Shown: piece after piece, positions 42,046 to 50,859 of the stretch
Position numbering within the stretch: position 1 is the stretch's first letter
Layout: the number at the start of each line of letters is the position of its first letter
Assembly (NCBI RefSeq): GCF_002355515.1
Contig: NZ_AP014809.1
Location: 1,306,001-1,370,000 of the forward strand
Source of the DNA: Methylorubrum populi
GTDB lineage: Bacteria > Pseudomonadota > Alphaproteobacteria > Rhizobiales > Beijerinckiaceae
Length of the DNA stretch: 64,000 nt
Reading direction: 5' to 3'
Program-made: the position numbers and the translations under genes
Notes under the pieces: model-generated
Database searches by the model: none
Told to the model about the DNA's origin: nothing
What the model saw: only the letters and a program-made list of their open reading frames with translations

Positions 42046-44478
42046 TCAGGCCGGCAGCGGCTCGCCGCGCTCCTTGCGGCTGCGGTGCTCCATCGGGGTC
42101 GGGTCGTAATCGGCCCGGCCGCGATGCTTGAACGCGCTCTCGGGCGGGGCCGGCAGGGGCCCGTCCATGGCGAAGCGGTCGAGCACGTTCTTGGTCAGCC
42201 GCGAGATGTTGTTGTCGCAGTTGTTCCAGGGCAGCGAGCCGCAATAGGCGATCGAGGAGAAGGCGAAGCAAGCACCGCCGTTCGGGGTCTCGTGGTAGGC
42301 GATGTCGCCACGCACCCGCGGATGGGTGGTGCCGTCGAGACCCTGCTGGTTGAAGCCGAAATCCTCCATGACGAGGAGGTAGGCCTCGGTGTGCCGCCCG
42401 GCCGAGGTCGCCACCGTCAGGGTGTGCGGGGGCGAGCCCAGCATCGTGTCGACGATGTCGAGTTCGAGGCCCGCCGCGCCGCCGCCGACGAGACCGAAAT
42501 TGCCGAGTTTTTCGTCGTAATCGATGCCCTCGAAGGCCCAGGCGACGCGCTGGTCCAGGCTGTCCGGCGTGCGCGAAAAATAGCTCGAGACGTCGAAGCC
42601 CTCGGACGACATGCCGACGCCGGCCACCGAGTGCAGGTAGCGCCCGCGGAAGCGCCACATCCCGCCGAGCTCGCCCGTGCCCTGGTGGTAGTACTCGCCC
42701 GGATCGGCCCGCCAGGTGCGGATGCCGGATTCGCAGCGGCGCATCTCGGTGACGACGCCGCGGCCCTTGTCCTCGTAGCCGGGATGGTACGAGTGGACCC
42801 AGTACCACGCGTCAGCGCCCATATACATCAGCCGGCCGCCGCGCTGGGTGTAGTTGTGGAGCGCATCGAGCTGGGTGCCGGAATTGTGCTCCGGGTGCGA
42901 GCCGGTGATGATGACGTTGTAGTTCTCGATGCGCGCCAGCCCGTCGTAGGTGATGTCCTCGTCGGTGAAGACGTCGTACTCGTAGCCCATCGTCTCCAGC
43001 CAGTAGATCAGGTGGAGGTCGGCCGGGTATTGCCACGGCGCCTGGGCGAGGAAGTGGTCGTATTTCGGCCGGATCGACAGGATCGGCCGCAGGCGCGACG
43101 AGATCGAGATGCCGGTGCCGTCGGTGTGGGTGTCGTAGATCGAGCCGCCGTATTCGCGGTGCTCGGACAGGAACATGTTCTGCTGCTGCATGATCGGCAC
43201 GCGGTAGACGAACAGTTCCGCCCCGCCCGCGTTGCAGGCCACGTGCTCGTTGGCATAGGCCATGTAGCTGATGGTCGGCACCATCACCGCGATCTTGGCG
43301 GTCTCCTGGCCGATGCGTGGCACCACCCAGAACGGGATGAACTCCTCGTCGCCCTCGGCCGTGGTCAGCTTGGCGGCGTAGAAGCGGCTCTTCACGCCGG
43401 TCTCCGGCACGCTCCAAGTGAAGTCGGAGGTCCAGCGGGCGTCGTCGACGTCGTCGTCGTGGAAGCTGATGGCACCGTATTCCTGCGGGGCGTGCTTCCA
43501 GTCGAAGTTCTGGCCCGACCAGTTGTAGCCGGTCATGCCGCGGTTGGGGCAGTTCACCAGCGTGGCGTCGAAGCGATACGGCCCCTCGTCCTTGGCGGTC
43601 AGGGTGTCGATGCCGACGGAGAAATTCCAGGCGGCGACGATGCATTCGGAGAGCTTGCCGGTCGGGCCGGCATTGCGCCGTTCGGTCAGGCCGGGCTGGG
43701 CGCCGGCCTTCATCATCTCGATCTCGGCGCGCGAGAGCGCCCGGTTGCAGATGCGCGGGCTGTCGAGCTTGCCGTTATACTTGCCGGCAAAGACCACGCC
43801 GGCCGGCTTCGAGGAGGCGGCGAGCGGATCCTCGGGCGTCAGTCGCTCGACATAGGCGCCGAGCGCGACGGGCACGGGGGCGTGGGCGATCGCGACCTTC
43901 AGGCTCGCCTCGACCGGCTCGATCTCGGGATCTAGGGCGTAGACCACCTGCGGCTCGTGGATCAGCGTCACGAGGCCGGTGGCGGCGTCGAAGGTCGCGG
44001 CGCAGAAATGCCAGGCATGGTCGCGGATCGGCACGCCGGTGGTGATCCGGTGCTCGTTGATGCGCAGCTCCAGGCAGCCCTCCTCGTTGATGAAGAGGCC
44101 GTAGCCGCACTCGTTCGACCATTTGGTCACCAGCCCTTGCGGGCCGTGCTTCCAGTAGCGCGGATGGGTTTTTGGCGCGGTCGGCCAGATCCAGCACTGG
44201 AGCGTGAAGCTCTCGACGTGGAACGGCTTGGCATCCGGCACGTAGCCGTAGGAGCCGCCGTGGATGATCTGCTTCCGGCCCGCATAGGTGCCGTTGACCG
44301 CCGCATCGACCGGCTTGTCGATGTAGCCCGGACCGCGCGGGTTGGTGTCGCCGTTGATCATCTGGACGATCTCGACCTTGTACTCGGACGGACCGTCGCA
44401 ATTGACGTAAAACTGGATCGTATCGCCGGGGTGAACGCCGAATTTGTCGGCGTAGCCGGTCAGCCTCATGGTGGTCAT
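42046..44478 (-). CDS. dmfA2: N,N-dimethylformamidase large (beta) subunit
   Basis: An 810-residue subunit of the enzyme that hydrolyses N,N-dimethylformamide to dimethylamine and formate. The protein starts with a beta domain (RLTGYADKFGVHPGDTIQFY), then a LamG/ConA-like segment (ESFTLQCWIWPTAPKTHPRY, HAWHFCAATFDAATGLVTLI), then the catalytic part with DYDEKLGNFG, YDVFTDEDITYDGLARIENY, VIITGSHPEHNSG and YMGADAWYWVHSYHPG. The Paracoccus enzyme uses a mononuclear iron held by two Tyr and one carboxylate; suitable Tyr and Glu residues are abundant in this region, but I did not assign them. AAGGA lies eight bases before ATG 44478. The small subunit is 125 bases upstream. Confidence 0.9.
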   Translation of the reverse strand: MTTMRLTGYADKFGVHPGDTIQFYVNCDGPSEYKVEIVQMINGDTNPRGPGYIDKPVDAAVNGTYAGRKQIIHGGSYGYVPDAKPFHVESFTLQCWIWPTAPKTHPRYWKHGPQGLVTKWSNECGYGLFINEEGCLELRINEHRITTGVPIRDHAWHFCAATFDAATGLVTLIHEPQVVYALDPEIEPVEASLKVAIAHAPVPVALGAYVERLTPEDPLAASSKPAGVVFAGKYNGKLDSPRICNRALSRAEIEMMKAGAQPGLTERRNAGPTGKLSECIVAAWNFSVGIDTLTAKDEGPYRFDATLVNCPNRGMTGYNWSGQNFDWKHAPQEYGAISFHDDDVDDARWTSDFTWSVPETGVKSRFYAAKLTTAEGDEEFIPFWVVPRIGQETAKIAVMVPTISYMAYANEHVACNAGGAELFVYRVPIMQQQNMFLSEHREYGGSIYDTHTDGTGISISSRLRPILSIRPKYDHFLAQAPWQYPADLHLIYWLETMGYEYDVFTDEDITYDGLARIENYNVIITGSHPEHNSGTQLDALHNYTQRGGRLMYMGADAWYWVHSYHPGYEDKGRGVVTEMRRCESGIRTWRADPGEYYHQGTGELGGMWRFRGRYLHSVAGVGMSSEGFDVSSYFSRTPDSLDQRVAWAFEGIDYDEKLGNFGLVGGGAAGLELDIVDTMLGSPPHTLTVATSAGRHTEAYLLVMEDFGFNQQGLDGTTHPRVRGDIAYHETPNGGACFAFSSIAYCGSLPWNNCDNNISRLTKNVLDRFAMDGPLPAPPESAFKHRGRADYDPTPMEHRSRKERGEPLPA

Positions 44479-44603
44479 CGGGTCAATCCTTTGGGGAGCG
44501 TCTCTGGTCCACGCCCGTCCGTGCGCGTCCTCGCGCGCGGGGAGCCGGGAGGCGCGTCACGGCCTCCCGCTGATCGACGTGTCTTGCGAAAAGTCCGGCC
44601 GCC

Positions 44604-45044
44604 TCAGGTGATCGGCCAGTTGTCGTCCTTGCGCTTCCAGCCCTCGTGATAGTCTTCCGGGAAGCCGTAGCTGTCGGAGAGTTCGTCGAGGCGCATCAGG
44701 AAGATGTCGTGCTGGATCTCCTGCTCGTCGGTGTAGATCTTGTCGCCGACGAATTCGGGGGGCACGCCGCGGATGCCGGAAAGCCGGGCGATGCGCCACT
44801 CGGCATCGACCTTGGTGCAGATCACGATCAGCTTGCCCTTCGGGCTCTCGCCGCGCATGCGCAGCAGCACCCGCTTGAGCACCGGATCGGCGTGGACGCC
44901 GCCGGTCACCACGGTGGTGTCGCCGGGCGTCTCGCACAGCAGCACCGAGTTGCCGGCGACCCCCTTCATCGAGTCCATGCAGGCCTTGTGCGCGTCGATC
45001 AGGCGCTGGCGCTCGGGCGTGCCCTTCTTCGGGATCGGTTCCAT
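44604..45044 (-). CDS. dmfA1: N,N-dimethylformamidase small (alpha) subunit
   Basis: A 146-residue protein, close to the known small-subunit size (about 130). It has ERQRLIDAHKACMDSMKGVA, VLLRMRGESPKGKLIVICTK and IQHDIFLMRLDELSDSYGFP. It is required together with the large subunit in the enzyme oligomer. The start at ATG 45044 has a strong GAGGAGCG Shine-Dalgarno; the frame is open further upstream, but that part lies within the promoter and operator region described separately. It is the first gene of the DMFase transcript. Confidence 0.9.
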   Translation of the reverse strand: MEPIPKKGTPERQRLIDAHKACMDSMKGVAGNSVLLCETPGDTTVVTGGVHADPVLKRVLLRMRGESPKGKLIVICTKVDAEWRIARLSGIRGVPPEFVGDKIYTDEQEIQHDIFLMRLDELSDSYGFPEDYHEGWKRKDDNWPIT

Positions 45045-45196
45045 CGTCGTCGCTCCTCGTGGATCCCGGCCGCGCCGTTGCGGCGGGAGATGGTTGCGGG
45101 CGCGCACGCGCTGCCGGTGCGATCCGGCGAGCGGCCCATTTCGGCGGAGCCGCGATGCCCCGCTGAGAAGTTGATATCCGGGCAAGTCAATCCATT

Positions 45197-45222
45197 GTAT
45201 TCGCAAGCAGTGCTTCGAATAC
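45197..45222. promoter_or_regulatory. Operator-like palindrome upstream of dmfA1
   Basis: GTATTCG and CGAATAC form the outer arms, and AAGCA and TGCTT the inner arms, around a central G with one extra C on the left. It lies about 16-41 bases after the predicted transcription start and 153 bases before the start codon, a position suited to a repressor. Confidence 0.5.
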
Positions 45223-45244
45223 TTCGCCCGTCTTTGTTGTTCTG

Positions 45245-45273
45245 ATTTAAGACGCTTCCAGCCTATCGGTCAA
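45245..45273 (-). promoter_or_regulatory. Sigma-70-type promoter for dmfA1-dmfA2
   Basis: On the minus strand TTGACC (45268-45273) and TTAAAT (45245-45250) are 17 bases apart. The predicted start near 45238 gives a leader of about 190 bases. Confidence 0.5.
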
Positions 45274-45397
45274 GCAAGTTTTTCTTGTCAGGAAACGTTT
45301 TTTACGCTGAACGCGAAAGATGTCCCCGTCGTCGCGCGGCTCGGCGAAGCGTTCCGGCAACGCGCCCCGTCCAGGCAGAACGCATCCCGGACGGCTT

Positions 45398-45415
45398 GCG
45401 CCTCGCCCGAGGCGC
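45398..45415 (-). terminator. Hairpin at the end of the amide transporter operon
   Basis: GCGCCTCG and CGAGGCGC pair as an 8-base stem with a two-base centre (effectively seven pairs and a four-base loop), directly after the stop of the last transporter gene. No T run follows, so some transcription may continue into dmfA1. Confidence 0.5.
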
Positions 45416-46114
45416 TCAGATCGTCATGTGCCGCTCGATCAGCTCGTCGGTCATCTCGCCGATCGGCCCGCGGGCGACGATGCGGCCGTTCTCCATCATC
45501 AGGAAGGCGTCGCCGAGCTTGCGCGCGACCTTGATGTGCTGCTCGGTGAGGATCAGCGTGATGCCGAACTCCTTGTTGAGCCGCCCCAGCGTCTGGCCGA
45601 TCTCGGCGACGATGTTGGGCTGGATGCCCTCGGTCGGCTCGTCGAGGAGCAGGATGCGGGGGTTGGTGGCGAGCGCCCGGGCGATGGCGAGCTGCTGCTG
45701 CTGGCCGCCCGAGAGCAGGCCCGCCTTCCGGTGCAGGTTCTGCGCGAGATAAGGGAACAGGGTCAGGCACAGCTCCGGCACGTCTTGGCGCCCGTCGGTG
45801 CGGGCGAAGGTGCCGAGCAGGATGTTCTCCTTGACCGTGAAGTGCGGCAGGATCTGGCGCCCCTGCGGGATGTAGCCGAGGCCGTACTTCGCCCGCACAT
45901 GGGTCGGCGCCTTGCCGATGGGATCGCCGTCGATCCGGATCTCGCCGGAGGTCCGGTCGGTCAGGCCCATGATGGTGCGCAGGAGCGTGGTCTTGCCGAC
46001 GCCATTGCGCCCGAGCACGCACAGGCACTGCCCCTCGGGCAGGCCGAGGCCGATCTCCTTCAAGATCGGCGTCTTGCCGTAGTAGGAGGTCACGCGGTCG
46101 AGATCGAGCAGCAT
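45416..46114 (-). CDS. urtE: ABC transporter ATPase, UrtE-like (amide/urea importer)
   Basis: A 232-residue ATPase of the LivF/UrtE type. Walker A is GRNGVGKTTLLRTIMGL, signature LSGGQQQQLAIARAL, Walker B ILLLDEPTEGIQPNIVAEIG and H loop LTEQH. The phrase GLGYIPQGRQILPHFTVKEN is a UrtE hallmark. It is last in a five-gene set in the order binding protein, two permeases, two ATPases, exactly that of urtABCDE. Because DMFase genes follow, the substrate may be a short-chain amide such as DMF or formamide rather than urea (compare FmdDEF of Methylophilus). Confidence 0.88.
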   Translation of the reverse strand: MLLDLDRVTSYYGKTPILKEIGLGLPEGQCLCVLGRNGVGKTTLLRTIMGLTDRTSGEIRIDGDPIGKAPTHVRAKYGLGYIPQGRQILPHFTVKENILLGTFARTDGRQDVPELCLTLFPYLAQNLHRKAGLLSGGQQQQLAIARALATNPRILLLDEPTEGIQPNIVAEIGQTLGRLNKEFGITLILTEQHIKVARKLGDAFLMMENGRIVARGPIGEMTDELIERHMTI

Positions 46115-46116
46115 CG

Positions 46117-46860
46117 TCAGACCTCCGGCTCGCCGAGATAGACCTCGCGCACCCGCGGATCGTTCTCGATGTCGCTGAGCTTTCCCTGCGCCAGGAAGGC
46201 GCCCATGTGCATCACCGTCACCACGTCGGCGATCTGCCGGACGAAGCCCATGTCGTGCTCGACCACGATCAGGGTGTTGGTGCGCTTGAGTTCGTTGAGG
46301 AAGACGATGGTCTTCTCGATCTCGGACTCGGTCATGCCCGCGACCGGCTCATCGAGAAGCAGGATCGCCGGGTTCTGCATCAGCACCATGCCGATCTCGA
46401 GCCACTGCGTCTCGCCGTGGGAGAGGAAGCCCGCCTCGACGTCGAGACGATCCTTGAGGCCGGTCAAGGTCGCCACCTCGTCGAGCTTGGCCGAGAAGCC
46501 GGCCGGGCGCCGCCGCAGCATGTTGCGGAACGGGTTGACCTCGCGGGAATAGGCCACCTCGAAGTTCTGGCGCACGCTGAGTTCGCGGAACACCGCCGGC
46601 ACCTGGAATTTGCGGCCGATGCCGCGCTGGGCGATCTCGTGCTCGCTCAGAGCGGTGATGTCGTCGCCGCGCAGGACGATGGAGCCGGAGGTCGGCTTCT
46701 GGCGCCCGGTGATGAGATCCATCGTGGTGGTCTTGCCGGCCCCGTTGGGGCCGACGAGGCAGCACAGGGTGAGTTCGGTCACGTCGAGGCTGAAGCCGTT
46801 GATGACCTTGGTGCCGCCGAAGCTCTTGTGCAGGTCGCGGATTTCGAGAACGCCCATCAT
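46117..46860 (-). CDS. urtD: ABC transporter ATPase, UrtD-like
   Basis: A 247-residue ATPase of the LivG/UrtD type. Walker A is GPNGAGKTTTMDLITGRQKP, the region ERAIAQRGIGRKFQVPAVFR-like segment reads EHEIAQRGIGRKFQVPAVFR, the signature is LSHGETQWLEIGMVLMQNPA (LSHGE in place of LSGGQ, as in UrtD), and Walker B is ILLLDEPVAGMTESEIEKT. The C-terminus has the LivG-type tail EVYLGEPEV. It ends 2 bases before the UrtE start codon, so the two are translated together. Confidence 0.88.
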   Translation of the reverse strand: MMGVLEIRDLHKSFGGTKVINGFSLDVTELTLCCLVGPNGAGKTTTMDLITGRQKPTSGSIVLRGDDITALSEHEIAQRGIGRKFQVPAVFRELSVRQNFEVAYSREVNPFRNMLRRRPAGFSAKLDEVATLTGLKDRLDVEAGFLSHGETQWLEIGMVLMQNPAILLLDEPVAGMTESEIEKTIVFLNELKRTNTLIVVEHDMGFVRQIADVVTVMHMGAFLAQGKLSDIENDPRVREVYLGEPEV

Positions 46861-46868
46861 CCTCTCCC

Positions 46869-47990
46869 TTACTCGCCCGCCGCCGGGGCGCCGGAGATCG
46901 CGTGCGGCAGGTCGGGGCGGGCGTGCTTGCCCGGCTGGCGCGCGAGCGCGCCGAGCACCTTCTCGAGAAGGCCCGCCAGCCCCTTGGGCAGGAAGCGCAC
47001 GACCACGATGAAGAAGGCGCCGAGAACGAGCAGCCAGGTCGCGAGGAACTGGTCGCCGAGATAGCTCTGGCCGCCCTGGATCAGGAAGGCGCCGAGGATC
47101 GCGCCGAGCAGCGACAGGCGTCCGCCGATCCCGGCCCAGATCACCATGCCGATGCTGAAGGTGGTGTCGAGCTGGGCCGGCGAGACGTACTGGATCAGAA
47201 TCACCCAGAGGCAGCCGGCCATCGCGGCGATGAAGCCGGAGATCGCGTAGATGCAGGTCTCATAGAGGGCGACGTTGTAGCCGAGGAAGCGCACCCGCTC
47301 GGGGTCGCCGCGGAGCGCTTGGACCACGAGGCCGAACTTGCTCTGCGTCAGCAGCTTGGCGCCGACCGTGACGGCGATGAGCCCGCCGCAGACGATCCAG
47401 TAGGCGGTCGGGCCGTAGGGGTCGATGTCGGTGCCGAACACGGAGAGTGGCGAAGGGGGCGAGATGCCGTTGGCGCCGTTGGTGTAGGGCTGCATGTCGA
47501 GGATCAGCGTGGCGAAGGCCGAGAGCATCGCCAGCGACATGATCGCGAAGAACGGTCCCGAGACCCGGGCGCGGAACATCAGCGTGCCGAACACGACGTA
47601 GAACAACGTCGGCACGATCAGCGCCAGCAGGATGCCGCCGCCGGTGCTCCAGAACGGCTGCCAGAACCAGGGCAGATGCTCCAGGCTGTTGTTGAGCATG
47701 AAGGGCGGGATCGGGTTCGAGTCCGGATCCTGCGACTGCATCTGCATGGTCATGGCCATGCCGTAGGCGGCGAGCCCGAAGGCGATGCCCTGGCCGAGAT
47801 TGAGGATGCCGCCGAAGCCCCAGCACAGGCTGATCGACAGGGCGAGCATCCCGTAGATGCCGTAGACGGCGAACTGGTTGAGCAGGAAGCCGTCGGAGAC
47901 GAAGGCCGGGATCAGGGCAATGCTCACGAAGAACAGTCCGTAGACCGCCCATTGCGCCGGCTTGCTGTGATAGAGATTGCGCGTCGTCAT
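46869..47990 (-). CDS. urtC: ABC transporter permease, UrtC-like
   Basis: A 373-residue permease of the LivM/UrtC type with eight to ten membrane segments, from QWAVYGLFFVSIALIPAF to WLLVLGAFFIVVVRFLPKG. LALSISLCWGFGGILNLGQG and GLVVQALRGDPERVRFLGY are typical. The ATG at 47990 was chosen because it precedes the first helix; a GTG at 48047 that overlaps the upstream stop (GTGA) would add 19 residues and is possible if translation is coupled. Confidence 0.86.
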   Translation of the reverse strand: MTTRNLYHSKPAQWAVYGLFFVSIALIPAFVSDGFLLNQFAVYGIYGMLALSISLCWGFGGILNLGQGIAFGLAAYGMAMTMQMQSQDPDSNPIPPFMLNNSLEHLPWFWQPFWSTGGGILLALIVPTLFYVVFGTLMFRARVSGPFFAIMSLAMLSAFATLILDMQPYTNGANGISPPSPLSVFGTDIDPYGPTAYWIVCGGLIAVTVGAKLLTQSKFGLVVQALRGDPERVRFLGYNVALYETCIYAISGFIAAMAGCLWVILIQYVSPAQLDTTFSIGMVIWAGIGGRLSLLGAILGAFLIQGGQSYLGDQFLATWLLVLGAFFIVVVRFLPKGLAGLLEKVLGALARQPGKHARPDLPHAISGAPAAGE

Positions 47991-48043
47991 CTGCGGGTGA
48001 GACTCTTCTGACGGGCAGGGGGAAGGGTGAAGCCGAAGTGGCT

Positions 48044-48928
48044 TCACCGGCGGCCTTTGGCGACGGCGAAGAGGCCGCGCGGGCGGAAGCGCAGGAAGAC
48101 GACGATCAGCACGTAGAGGAGGAAGCGCGCGAAGGTGTCGTTGGTCATGAAGGCGAAGACCGACTGGAGTTCGCCCGTCAGACCCGCCGCCGCGACGCTG
48201 CCCATCAGCGTGCCGCCGCCGACCACCACCACGAGGAAGGCCTGCACCACGTAGGCCGTGCCCATGGTCGGCAGCACGATGGCGAGTACGCCGAACAGCG
48301 AGCCGGCGACGCCGGCAAGCCCCGCGCCCAGCGCGAAGGTCGTCATGTAGACCCGGTCGGCGTTGATGCCGAAGGAGGCGGCCATCTCCTTGTTCTGCAT
48401 CACCGCGCGCACCTGCATGCCGAAGCGGGTGCGGTAGAACAGCCAGGCGGTCGCCGCGACGATGAGCGCGGTGATGGCGAGCACCACGAGACGGAACACC
48501 GACAGGCTGGCGAAGCCCACCTCGACGTTGCTCTGGAAGATCTCCGGCACGGCGATGTATTTCGGATCCGAGCCGAAGATCAGCCGCACGCCCTGCATCA
48601 AGACCAGCGACACGCCCCAGGTGGCGAGCAGGGTGTCGAGCGGGCGGTTGTAGAGGTAGCGGATCAGCCCGCGCTCGATGATGAGCCCGACGAGCGCCAC
48701 CACGGCGAAGGAGGCGGGCAGGCAGAGCAGGAACGGCAGGCCGAGGGAGCTCTGCAGGGCGTAGGAGGTGTAGGCGCCCAGCATGATGAACTCGCCATGG
48801 GCCATGTTGATGACCCCGACGGTGCCGTAGATGATCGTGAGGCCGATCGCGGCGATGAGCCAGATGCTGGCGATGCTGAGCCCCAGCACCAGGGCGTTGG
48901 CGAACGGAGCGATGTCGAGGGACGTCAC
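48044..48928 (-). CDS. urtB: ABC transporter permease, UrtB-like
   Basis: A 294-residue permease of the LivH/UrtB type. Membrane segments include IWLIAAIGLTIIYGTVGVIN and FLLCLPASFAVVALVGLIIE. The family phrase NMAHGEFIMLGAYTSYALQS and RTRFGMQVRAVMQNKEMAAS (EAA-like loop) are present. GTG 48928 is preceded by GGAGG and gives the normal N-terminus VTSLDIAPFANALVLG; the longer frame upstream adds a Pro/Arg-rich stretch without similarity. It lies 67 bases after the binding-protein gene. Confidence 0.87.
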   Translation of the reverse strand: MTSLDIAPFANALVLGLSIASIWLIAAIGLTIIYGTVGVINMAHGEFIMLGAYTSYALQSSLGLPFLLCLPASFAVVALVGLIIERGLIRYLYNRPLDTLLATWGVSLVLMQGVRLIFGSDPKYIAVPEIFQSNVEVGFASLSVFRLVVLAITALIVAATAWLFYRTRFGMQVRAVMQNKEMAASFGINADRVYMTTFALGAGLAGVAGSLFGVLAIVLPTMGTAYVVQAFLVVVVGGGTLMGSVAAAGLTGELQSVFAFMTNDTFARFLLYVLIVVFLRFRPRGLFAVAKGRR

Positions 48929-48995
48929 GGGACCTCCGTGAATGCGAAGGCCCGGCCGCGCGGATCCGCGGCCGGAGCGGGGGCGCGGGAATCCG

Positions 48996-50306
48996 TCAGA
49001 TGACGTTCTTGCGGCTCTTGCCGTCGGGGGCCACGAGGCCCGTGGCGGTGCATTTTCCGGCATTCGGGTAGATCGAGTACGGATCGGGCGCGACGTGTTC
49101 TTTCGCTTCCGAGACGATCTTGAAGCTGCCGTCCGCCTGGCACTGGCCGATCTTGGGCTTGAGCCAGGAGTTGAAGTTGTCGCCGTCGATCCAGATCAGG
49201 CCTTCCGGCGAGACGTCGTCCTCGACCCGCACGCCGCCGCTGACATCGCGGATCATGCGCGAGGTGACCTCCTCGATGTTGCCGGTCTTCTTGAGCGCGG
49301 CTTCGAGCCCGGCCTTGAACACGTAGGCCGAGAGATAGGTCTCCTCCATGTTGTAGTGGGTGGAGCCGTTCTTGCCGTACTTGCTCTTGAGGAAGTTCTC
49401 AACGAACTTCTGGTTGGTCGGGTTCTCGAGCGACTGGAAATAGGGCGCCGACAGGAAGTGCCCGGCGCCGAATTCGGGGCCCATCGCCTTGGTCTCGATC
49501 TCACCGGTGGTGAGCGAGGCGATCGGCATGGAATCGGCCTTGAAGCCCTCCTGCTTGAACTGCTTGTGGAAGGCGATGTCGGAGGCGCCGACCACGGTCG
49601 AGAAGATGAAGTTCGGCTTGGCGTCTCGGATCTTGCCGAGCACGGGGCCGAACTCGGAGCTGCCGAGGGGGATGTATTCCTCGCCCACCAGCTCGCCGCC
49701 GGCCTCTTGGAGCCAGATCTTGGCGTTCTTGTTCGACTCCTTCGGCCAGACGTAGTTCGAGCCGACGAAGAAGACCTTCTTGCCGAAGTTCTTGACCATG
49801 TAGGGGATCAGGTCCTTCGAGTGCTGGTTGGCCAGCGGACCCGTGCAGATCGTGTTCTGGGTGCATTCCGCACCCTCGTAGCAGGTCGGATAGTAGAGCA
49901 GGCTGTTCTGCGACATCACCACCGGCAGGATCGCCTTGCGGCTGGCCGAGGTGTAGCAGCCGAACAGCGCGATCACCTTCTCGCGGATGATGAGTTCCTT
50001 GGCCTTCTCCGAGTAGACGTTGAAGTCCGACTTGGCATCGACGATCACCGGCTGGATCGGATGCCCGGCGATACCGCCGCTCTTGTTGATCTCGTCGATG
50101 GCGTACTGCATCACGAGCGTGGAATCCTCTTCCGGCACCGCGAGCTGGCCGGTGAGGGAGAACAGCAGGCCGACCTTGATCGGCTCCCCCTTCTTGAGCG
50201 TCGCGCCCCAGGCCTCGCGGGCCGTCGGCAGCCAAAGGTGCGGCGCAGCGATGGCTGCCGCGGCGAGCGAAGACTGCTTCAAGAGCTTGCGACGCGTGAG
50301 GTCCAT
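48996..50306 (-). CDS. urtA: Amide/urea-type ABC substrate-binding protein, UrtA-like
   Basis: A 436-residue periplasmic protein of the UrtA/FmdD/AmiC group. It starts with a twin-arginine-like signal (DLTRRKLLKQSSLAAAAIAA). The mature part shows IKVGLLFSLTGQLAVPEEDS, AIALFGCYTSASRKAILPVV-type region (VIALFGCYTSASRKAILPVV), YYPTCYEGAECTQNTICTGP and VFFVGSNYVWPKESNKNAKI. The CYEG segment is conserved in binding proteins for urea and short-chain amides. ATG 50306 has AGGGG six bases upstream. In this locus DMF, N-methylformamide or formamide are plausible ligands. Confidence 0.88.
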   Translation of the reverse strand: MDLTRRKLLKQSSLAAAAIAAPHLWLPTAREAWGATLKKGEPIKVGLLFSLTGQLAVPEEDSTLVMQYAIDEINKSGGIAGHPIQPVIVDAKSDFNVYSEKAKELIIREKVIALFGCYTSASRKAILPVVMSQNSLLYYPTCYEGAECTQNTICTGPLANQHSKDLIPYMVKNFGKKVFFVGSNYVWPKESNKNAKIWLQEAGGELVGEEYIPLGSSEFGPVLGKIRDAKPNFIFSTVVGASDIAFHKQFKQEGFKADSMPIASLTTGEIETKAMGPEFGAGHFLSAPYFQSLENPTNQKFVENFLKSKYGKNGSTHYNMEETYLSAYVFKAGLEAALKKTGNIEEVTSRMIRDVSGGVRVEDDVSPEGLIWIDGDNFNSWLKPKIGQCQADGSFKIVSEAKEHVAPDPYSIYPNAGKCTATGLVAPDGKSRKNVI

Positions 50307-50318
50307 GTCGATCCCCTT

Positions 50319-50333
50319 AATTGCTGTGCAATT
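50319..50333. promoter_or_regulatory. Palindrome just upstream of the urtA-like ribosome site
   Basis: AATTGC and GCAATT separated by TGT. It abuts the Shine-Dalgarno of the binding-protein gene, so a bound protein or an mRNA hairpin here could affect translation. Confidence 0.35.
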
Positions 50334-50405
50334 GCCTGGTTTTTGAGCGGATACTCGACTCACTGCTCAAGAAGTAAATCTTGTTTCTTCCAGAGAAACG
50401 CTACG

Positions 50406-50433
50406 GCGCTCTTTTACGTTGCGTCAAGAGCGC
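50406..50433. promoter_or_regulatory. Inverted repeat overlapping a possible -35 element
   Basis: GCGCTCTT (50406-50413) and AAGAGCGC (50426-50433), 12 bases apart. On the minus strand the distal arm overlaps TTGACG, a possible -35, so it could be an operator. No good -10 was found at the right distance. Confidence 0.35.
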
Positions 50434-50514
50434 ATTTCTCCTGAGGACACATTTTTTCTTCGGGGCAACGATCGGCGGAGCGCATCGCGCGTCCCAGGCC
50501 GCGGCGTGGCCCGC

Positions 50515-50531
50515 TTGCAAGCACGATGCCG
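50515..50531 (-). promoter_or_regulatory. Candidate sigma-54 promoter for the amide transporter
   Basis: Minus strand CGGCATC-GTGC-TTGCAA, against TGGCACG-N4-TTGCA. GG and GC are ten bases apart, the -12 part is perfect, and the -24 part lacks the first T and the last G. The predicted start is near 50505, about 200 bases before the start codon. Confidence 0.4.
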
Positions 50532-50859
50532 CAAATTCCAAAAAGTCCAAATTAGCAGTTGACCGTATGGGAAACTCAGTGCCAGCCTAGTAGAGCCAGG
50601 GATGAGTGGTCAAAAATTACGCAAAAGCGCGAGCTTTGATCACATTGCAAAAGATTCGAACCGGCCGGCCGCTTTTGACGGCTTCTGCCGGAATTTCGGG
50701 CGAAAACCAGAAATCGGCCATCGGCTGTTGCACGCCCTTTGCGAGGCGCGCGGCAGCACCGCCGCCGCGGAGACCGCCGGATTGTGCGTCGCACAACCCA
50801 GCACCTCCAAAGGTGAGCGAAGACTAGATCACAACGGGTACAGTTAAGGGGATGACGTG

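Larger units (their letters stand above)
50307..50859. other. Divergent control region between amide transporter and porin genes
   Basis: No gene is supported here. Besides the sites listed separately, it contains AT-rich stretches near 50360-50420 and 50440-50465 and a candidate ribosome site AAGGGG before the porin start. Short open frames at 50602-50847 lack any protein-like pattern. Confidence 0.5.

Noticed and set aside
50602..50847. Short plus-strand frames in the amide/porin spacer
   Set aside because: No ribosome site or recognisable pattern, and they cover likely regulatory DNA.
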